Source of the DNA: Flavisolibacter sp.
GTDB lineage: Bacteria; Bacteroidota; Bacteroidia; Chitinophagales; Chitinophagaceae
Reading direction: 5' to 3'
Length of the DNA: 10,550 nucleotides
NCBI GenBank assembly: GCA_013695175.1
Contig: JACDAZ010000306.1
Coordinates: 1 to 10,550, forward strand
The notes under the pieces were generated by a model. It was not told where the DNA came from and did no database searches. It saw only the letters and a list, made by a program, of their open reading frames with translations. Below, in pieces: positions 6,839 to 10,550 of the stretch (position 1 is the stretch's first letter; each line of letters starts with the position of its first letter). The position numbers and the translations under genes were made by a program.

Positions 6839-7757
6839 TGGATTGTATAAATTTTAAGTTTCGTTTAATCCCGCTAAATTTTGCTCTATTGAGCGGTGAG
6901 TTCATGAAGATTTTTTTGAAGGCTTCTTCCGTTAATTCTTCCCAATCTTTAGTAGTAAAATTTAAAACTTCAGGCAAGGGCTCAAAACCTGCTTCTTCAT
7001 GTTTTGTACTAAACCTGTTCCATGGACAAACATCCTGGCAAACATCACAGCCAAATATCCAGTTTTGAAATTTTCCTGACATGGATTCAGGAATGATTTC
7101 ATCCTTTAATTCAATGGTAAAATAAGATATGCATTTACTGCCATCCACTACCCTTTCCGGTAATATAGCTTCTGTTGGACAGGCATCTATACATTTTGTG
7201 CAACTGCCACAAAAGTCTTTAACGAAAGGATCATCATATTCAAGTTCAAGGTCAGTGATTAACGTTGCAATAAAAAAGAAAGAACCATTTTGCTTATTTA
7301 TTAAATTTCCACTTTTGCCTACCCAGCCCAGTCCACTTTTTTCAGCCCATGCTCTTTCTAATACAGGTGCGGAATCAATAAATCCTCTTCCATTTATTTT
7401 ACCAATGCTTTCCTGCAGTTCATGTAATAAATGCTTTAACTGGCTCTTAATTACAGTATGATAATCTTTACCCAAAGCATACTTAGAGATTTTAAGTTCC
7501 TGTTGCGCAAGCTGCCCAGGAAAATAATTTTTTAATAATGTAATTACAGATTTTGCACCAGGTACCAATTTGGTTGGATCTATTCTTAGATCAAAATAAT
7601 TCTCCATATACTTCATACTGCCATGTCTTCCGTTCAAAAGCCACCCTTCTAATCTTCTTGCATCTTCATCAAGAGTTTGAGCTTTAGCAATACCACAATA
7701 ATCAAAACCCAATTTTTTGGCTAGTGTTTTTACTAATATGGTGTTGCTTGTTTTCAT
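6816..7757 (-). CDS. queG: Epoxyqueuosine reductase QueG
   Basis: This 313-residue cytoplasmic iron-sulfur enzyme catalyses the last step of queuosine synthesis: cobalamin-dependent reduction of epoxyqueuosine to queuosine at the wobble position of GUN-anticodon tRNAs. The N-terminal DUF1730-like half (about residues 50-130) is followed by the hallmark segment [21 protein letters not shown] (128-148), where Asp128 matches the proposed catalytic acid. Two 4Fe-4S motifs follow: [12 protein letters not shown] (Cys183, 186, 189, 193) and [11 protein letters not shown] (Cys237, 240, 244), with Cys209 in KCISYF supplying a further conserved position. The protein lacks the extra C-terminal helical-repeat domain of the longer E. 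coli enzyme (about 379 residues), as is usual for short versions. The gene stands alone, divergent from the DUF3857 gene, and overlaps the end of the convergent barrel gene by 23 bases. Other queuosine genes are not in the window. Confidence 0.97.
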   Translation of the reverse strand: MKTSNTILVKTLAKKLGFDYCGIAKAQTLDEDARRLEGWLLNGRHGSMKYMENYFDLRIDPTKLVPGAKSVITLLKNYFPGQLAQQELKISKYALGKDYHTVIKSQLKHLLHELQESIGKINGRGFIDSAPVLERAWAEKSGLGWVGKSGNLINKQNGSFFFIATLITDLELEYDDPFVKDFCGSCTKCIDACPTEAILPERVVDGSKCISYFTIELKDEIIPESMSGKFQNWIFGCDVCQDVCPWNRFSTKHEEAGFEPLPEVLNFTTKDWEELTEEAFKKIFMNSPLNRAKFSGIKRNLKFIQSIKIDNPL

Positions 7758-7864
7758 AATTTTTCTTTCTTTTAAACAATCAAAGGTCGCTGGAGAAATT
7801 TATTTAGTAAAATACTTTAACATTTAAAAAAATATTAAGATATTGTTCTTCTAAGCCAAAATAA
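7758..7864. promoter_or_regulatory. Divergent intergenic region between queG and the DUF3857 gene
   Basis: These 107 very AT-rich bases separate two divergent start codons, so promoters for both directions must lie here or within a gene edge. No convincing Bacteroidota sigma-A pair (TTG near -33 and TAnnTTTG near -7) was found on either strand; the closest candidates have mismatches. No copy of the GCAACG/TTGTCA motif is present. The leader just before the ATG at 7865 is A-rich, as is normal in this phylum. Confidence 0.4.
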
Positions 7865-9877
7865 ATGAAAAAACTAACTGCCTCGGTATGCATGTTGATA
7901 TGCATTTCAGTTGCTTATGCACAGAAAAATACTAATTACAAATTTTCTAAACTTACTCCTGAAGATCTTAAAGCTAAAGTTTACTCCATAGATAGTAACG
8001 CCAATGCAGTCATACTTGCTGAGGTAGGTGAATCTCATTTTGTAGGAAACACAAAAGGCTGGTTTAGCCTGTCTTTTAAAAAAAGAACCCGTATCCATAT
8101 TTTAAACAAAAATGGATATAACCAGGCTGATATTGAAATTCCTTTATGGACGTCGGGGAATGCTATTGAAAAACTGGAAGAATTAAAAGCTATTACGTAT
8201 AACCTGGATAATGGTACTGTCACAGAAACAAAACTTGAAAAAAACAATGTCTTTACGGAAAAAAAATCCAAAAATTTAACTCTTAAAAAATTTACATTAC
8301 CAAATGTAAAAGAAGGAAGCATTATAGATATTGAATACATAATTAACTCCGACTTTTTACAAAACCTCCAACCATGGAGTTATCAGGGAAGTATTCCCAG
8401 GTTATGGAGCGAATACAATGTATTTATGCCCGAATTTTTTGAATATGCTTTTCTCAGCCAGGGGATGCAACAATATTTTATAAATGAACGTAAAGACAAC
8501 TCAAATGTTTTTAATGTAGTTGATGGTAATTCCACATCTGCAAGTGAACGATTTACTCTTAATGCAAAGGTTACTCACCATAGATGGGTAATGAAAGATA
8601 TGCCTGCTTTAAAAGAAGAAAGTTATACATCCTCTATTGAAAATTATACTTCTAAAATAGATTTTCAATTATCAGCATTTCGCCACCCCTTGAAATATAA
8701 AAATATTATGACCAATTGGGTTGAAGTTGCAACTAAATTGTTAGATGATGAAGACTTTGGAAAAAACCTCTCAACAAACAACAGCTGGCTTAGTGAAGTA
8801 ATTAAACCATTATTAGAAGGCGCTCATACAGAAACAGAAAAGGCTAAAAGAATTTTTGATTATGTGCGGCAAAATTTCACTTCAACCGGGTACGGTTCCA
8901 TATATATTTCACAGCCTTTAAAAAATTGTTTGAAAACAAAATCTGGTCGTGTATCTGATATCAATATGCTTTTAACTGCAATGTTACGTTATGCTGATAT
9001 ACAGGCAGAACCTATTATATTAAGTACAAAATCCAATGGTTTTACATACCCGCTCTACCCTTTGCTAAATAGGTTTAATTATGTAGTTGCTCTTGCAGAA
9101 ACAGATGGTAAAACAATTTTCCTTGATGCCTCCAGACAAAACCTTGGTTTTGGTAAATTATTACCAGAATGTTATAACGGACATGCACGTATAATAAGTA
9201 AAAATGTTCCTGCTATTGAAATGTATTCAGATTCTTTAAAAGAAAAAAAATTGACTGTTATTCTTATAGGTAATGATGAGAAAGGAACATGGGTAGGTTC
9301 AATAAAACAAGCGCCTGGTTATTATGAGTCTTACAGAATAAGAAATAAAATTGATGACAAAGGATCTGATGAATTTTTTAAAGAATTGAAAAAAAACATA
9401 GTATCAGATATAAGTATAAAAAATGAAAAAATCGATTCTTTAAAAAAAGTTGATCTTCCGGTTGAAATAACATATGATTTTGCAGTTAATATTAATAATG
9501 AAAATATTATTTATTTAAATCCCCTATTTGGTGAAGGATTTCAGGATAATCCTTTTAAGTCATTAGAGCGGTTTTATCCTGTTGAGATGCCATATGCAAT
9601 GGACAATACAATTATAGCCACAATAGAAGTACCTAAGGGTTATGAAATAGATGAAATTCCAAAATCATTAAAAGTAAGTCTTAACGAACAAAAAGAAGGC
9701 ATGTTTGAATATCTTGCCTCTCACTCAAATAACATTATATCATTACGTACACGTGTCCAAATGACGAGGGCCAATTTTGATCCGGAAGAATATGAAGGAC
9801 TTCGTGAATTCTTTAACATGATAGTGAGCAAGCAAAAAGAGCAAATTGTATTTAAAAAGAAAACCACCCAGCCATGA
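7865..9877 (+). CDS. Secreted DUF3857 / transglutaminase-like protein, probably catalytically inactive
   Basis: This is a 670-residue exported protein. A signal peptide ends at VAYAQ, with cleavage after Ala19. Residues about 60-250 resemble the DUF3857 domain, a beta-rich module that includes LPNVKEGSIIDIEYII (145-160). Residues about 320-440 follow the transglutaminase-like core: helix AKRIFDYVRQNF, then GRVSDINMLLTAMLRYADIQAEPIILST, then RFNYVVAL and FLDAS. In active members the first part reads roughly G-x-C-x-D; here the Cys position is Val363. The His position is Tyr406, and only Asp421 of the triad is kept, so no thiol catalysis is expected. Cys355 lies nearby but is not at the catalytic site. 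The C-terminal 200 residues look beta-rich, with no known motif. The gene overlaps the next DUF3857 gene in an ATGA junction, suggesting coupled translation. These proteins are common and often multiple in Bacteroidota, but their role is not established. Confidence 0.88.
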   Translation: MKKLTASVCMLICISVAYAQKNTNYKFSKLTPEDLKAKVYSIDSNANAVILAEVGESHFVGNTKGWFSLSFKKRTRIHILNKNGYNQADIEIPLWTSGNAIEKLEELKAITYNLDNGTVTETKLEKNNVFTEKKSKNLTLKKFTLPNVKEGSIIDIEYIINSDFLQNLQPWSYQGSIPRLWSEYNVFMPEFFEYAFLSQGMQQYFINERKDNSNVFNVVDGNSTSASERFTLNAKVTHHRWVMKDMPALKEESYTSSIENYTSKIDFQLSAFRHPLKYKNIMTNWVEVATKLLDDEDFGKNLSTNNSWLSEVIKPLLEGAHTETEKAKRIFDYVRQNFTSTGYGSIYISQPLKNCLKTKSGRVSDINMLLTAMLRYADIQAEPIILSTKSNGFTYPLYPLLNRFNYVVALAETDGKTIFLDASRQNLGFGKLLPECYNGHARIISKNVPAIEMYSDSLKEKKLTVILIGNDEKGTWVGSIKQAPGYYESYRIRNKIDDKGSDEFFKELKKNIVSDISIKNEKIDSLKKVDLPVEITYDFAVNINNENIIYLNPLFGEGFQDNPFKSLERFYPVEMPYAMDNTIIATIEVPKGYEIDEIPKSLKVSLNEQKEGMFEYLASHSNNIISLRTRVQMTRANFDPEEYEGLREFFNMIVSKQKEQIVFKKKTTQP

Positions 9878-10550
9878 TCCGTTTATCTCTGATTATTGTA
9901 GCCATATCCGCATATTGTTTTACAAATGCTGCTGAAATAGATTATAATGTAAAAAATATACCTAAGGAACTATTGCAAAATGCAAATGCTGTTAAAAGAA
10001 ACGAGAAAATAAGTTTTGAAGTACATTCATTAACAAGTACTACCTATAAACAGAAATATGCCTTTACTATTTTAAATGAAAAAGGCGACAGGTTTGCAAC
10101 TTTCCTTGAGTATTATGGCAAATTAAATAAGATTAATTCTATTGAAGGAAGTTTATATGATGGTAATGGAAAACTTATTAAAAAATTAAAGTCAAAAGAA
10201 GTTATTGATTTGAGTGCCGTGGATGACATTAGCCTGATAGATGATAACAGAAAAAAAGTTCATAGTTTTCATCATAAAGTATATCCATATACTGTTGAAT
10301 ATGAAGTTGAAATTAAATATTATCATACATTTTATTTTCCTACCTGGGTAACCCAGGAAGATGAATTTGTAGCAGTAGAAAATAGCAGTTTTACAATAAT
10401 TCATCCGGAACAATATAAGGTTCGTTACCACCAGTTCAATTACAAAGGTGAACCTAAAGAATCAACTGAAAAGAATATAAAAAGTATTACCTGGAATATT
10501 AGTAATACAAAAGCCATTAAGAAAGAACCCTATGCACCACGGTGGCATGA
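9874..10550 (+). CDS. Second DUF3857-family exported protein, 5' part only
   Basis: The frame is open from the ATG at 9874 to the right window edge (225 codons) with no stop, so the gene is cut by the window. It begins with a signal peptide (MIRLSLIIVAISAYCFTNA, cleavage probably after Ala19). The following beta-rich region has DUF3857 traits: a segment like KYAFTILNEKGDRFA (61-75), LYDGNGKLIKKLK (94-106), the stretch VYPYTVEYEVEIKYY (136-150), and a PYAPRW segment at the edge. It resembles the preceding gene in domain type but not closely in residues, so the two are distant paralogs rather than a recent duplication. The ATG overlaps the TGA of the upstream gene by four bases (ATGA), implying one operon. 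Whether a transglutaminase core with an intact Cys-His-Asp triad follows cannot be seen here. Confidence 0.85.
   Translation, partial: MIRLSLIIVAISAYCFTNAAEIDYNVKNIPKELLQNANAVKRNEKISFEVHSLTSTTYKQKYAFTILNEKGDRFATFLEYYGKLNKINSIEGSLYDGNGKLIKKLKSKEVIDLSAVDDISLIDDNRKKVHSFHHKVYPYTVEYEVEIKYYHTFYFPTWVTQEDEFVAVENSSFTIIHPEQYKVRYHQFNYKGEPKESTEKNIKSITWNISNTKAIKKEPYAPRWH

Noticed and set aside
6838..7068. Plus-strand open frame whose ATG overlaps the barrel gene stop (TAATG)
   Set aside because: It lies antisense to the conserved C-terminal part of queG and encodes no recognisable protein; the overlap is chance.
7819..7848. AAC followed by TTGTTC upstream of the DUF3857 gene, resembling the candidate ECF motif
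   Set aside because: The AAC to TTGT distance is 24 bases instead of 19, and the flanking bases of both boxes differ, so it is not a third copy.

Overview
The window is AT-rich, tightly packed DNA from a member of the Bacteroidota, most likely a Chitinophagaceae-type organism. The evidence is a SusC/SusD pair, Bacteroidota-style lipoprotein signals, small outer-membrane beta-barrels, a DUF3857 protein family and A-rich leaders without strong Shine-Dalgarno sequences. The family-level assignment is inference. No RNA genes, mobile elements or CRISPR arrays were seen, and no stretch over 300 bases lacks a gene.

Region 1 (1-2997) holds the 3' part of a SusC-type TonB-dependent transporter, its SusD-type surface lipoprotein, and a clear Rho-independent terminator. 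It is an outer-membrane nutrient-uptake pair of unknown substrate.

Region 2 (2998-6838) is the most interesting part. An ECF sigma factor gene overlaps a gene for a predicted trans-envelope protein: a short cytoplasmic anti-sigma-like segment, one inner-membrane helix, a linker of about 170 disordered residues and a C-terminal outer-membrane beta-barrel. This architecture matches the dual membrane-spanning anti-sigma (Dma) proteins described in Bacteroides. Next come an LVIVD-repeat beta-propeller lipoprotein and a small outer-membrane barrel, which are nearly contiguous. A bipartite motif, GCAACG-N15-TTGTCA-N2-TAA, lies 24 bases before the sigma start codon and 22 bases before the lipoprotein start codon (measured from TTGTCA). 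It looks like an ECF promoter, so I propose that the sigma factor drives its own gene and the lipoprotein/barrel pair.

Region 3 (6816-7757, minus strand) is queG, encoding epoxyqueuosine reductase. It converges on and overlaps the end of the small barrel gene.

Region 4 (7865-10550) holds two secreted DUF3857-family genes in tandem with an ATGA start/stop overlap; the second runs off the window. The first has a transglutaminase-like fold whose catalytic Cys and His appear to be replaced, suggesting a pseudoenzyme.
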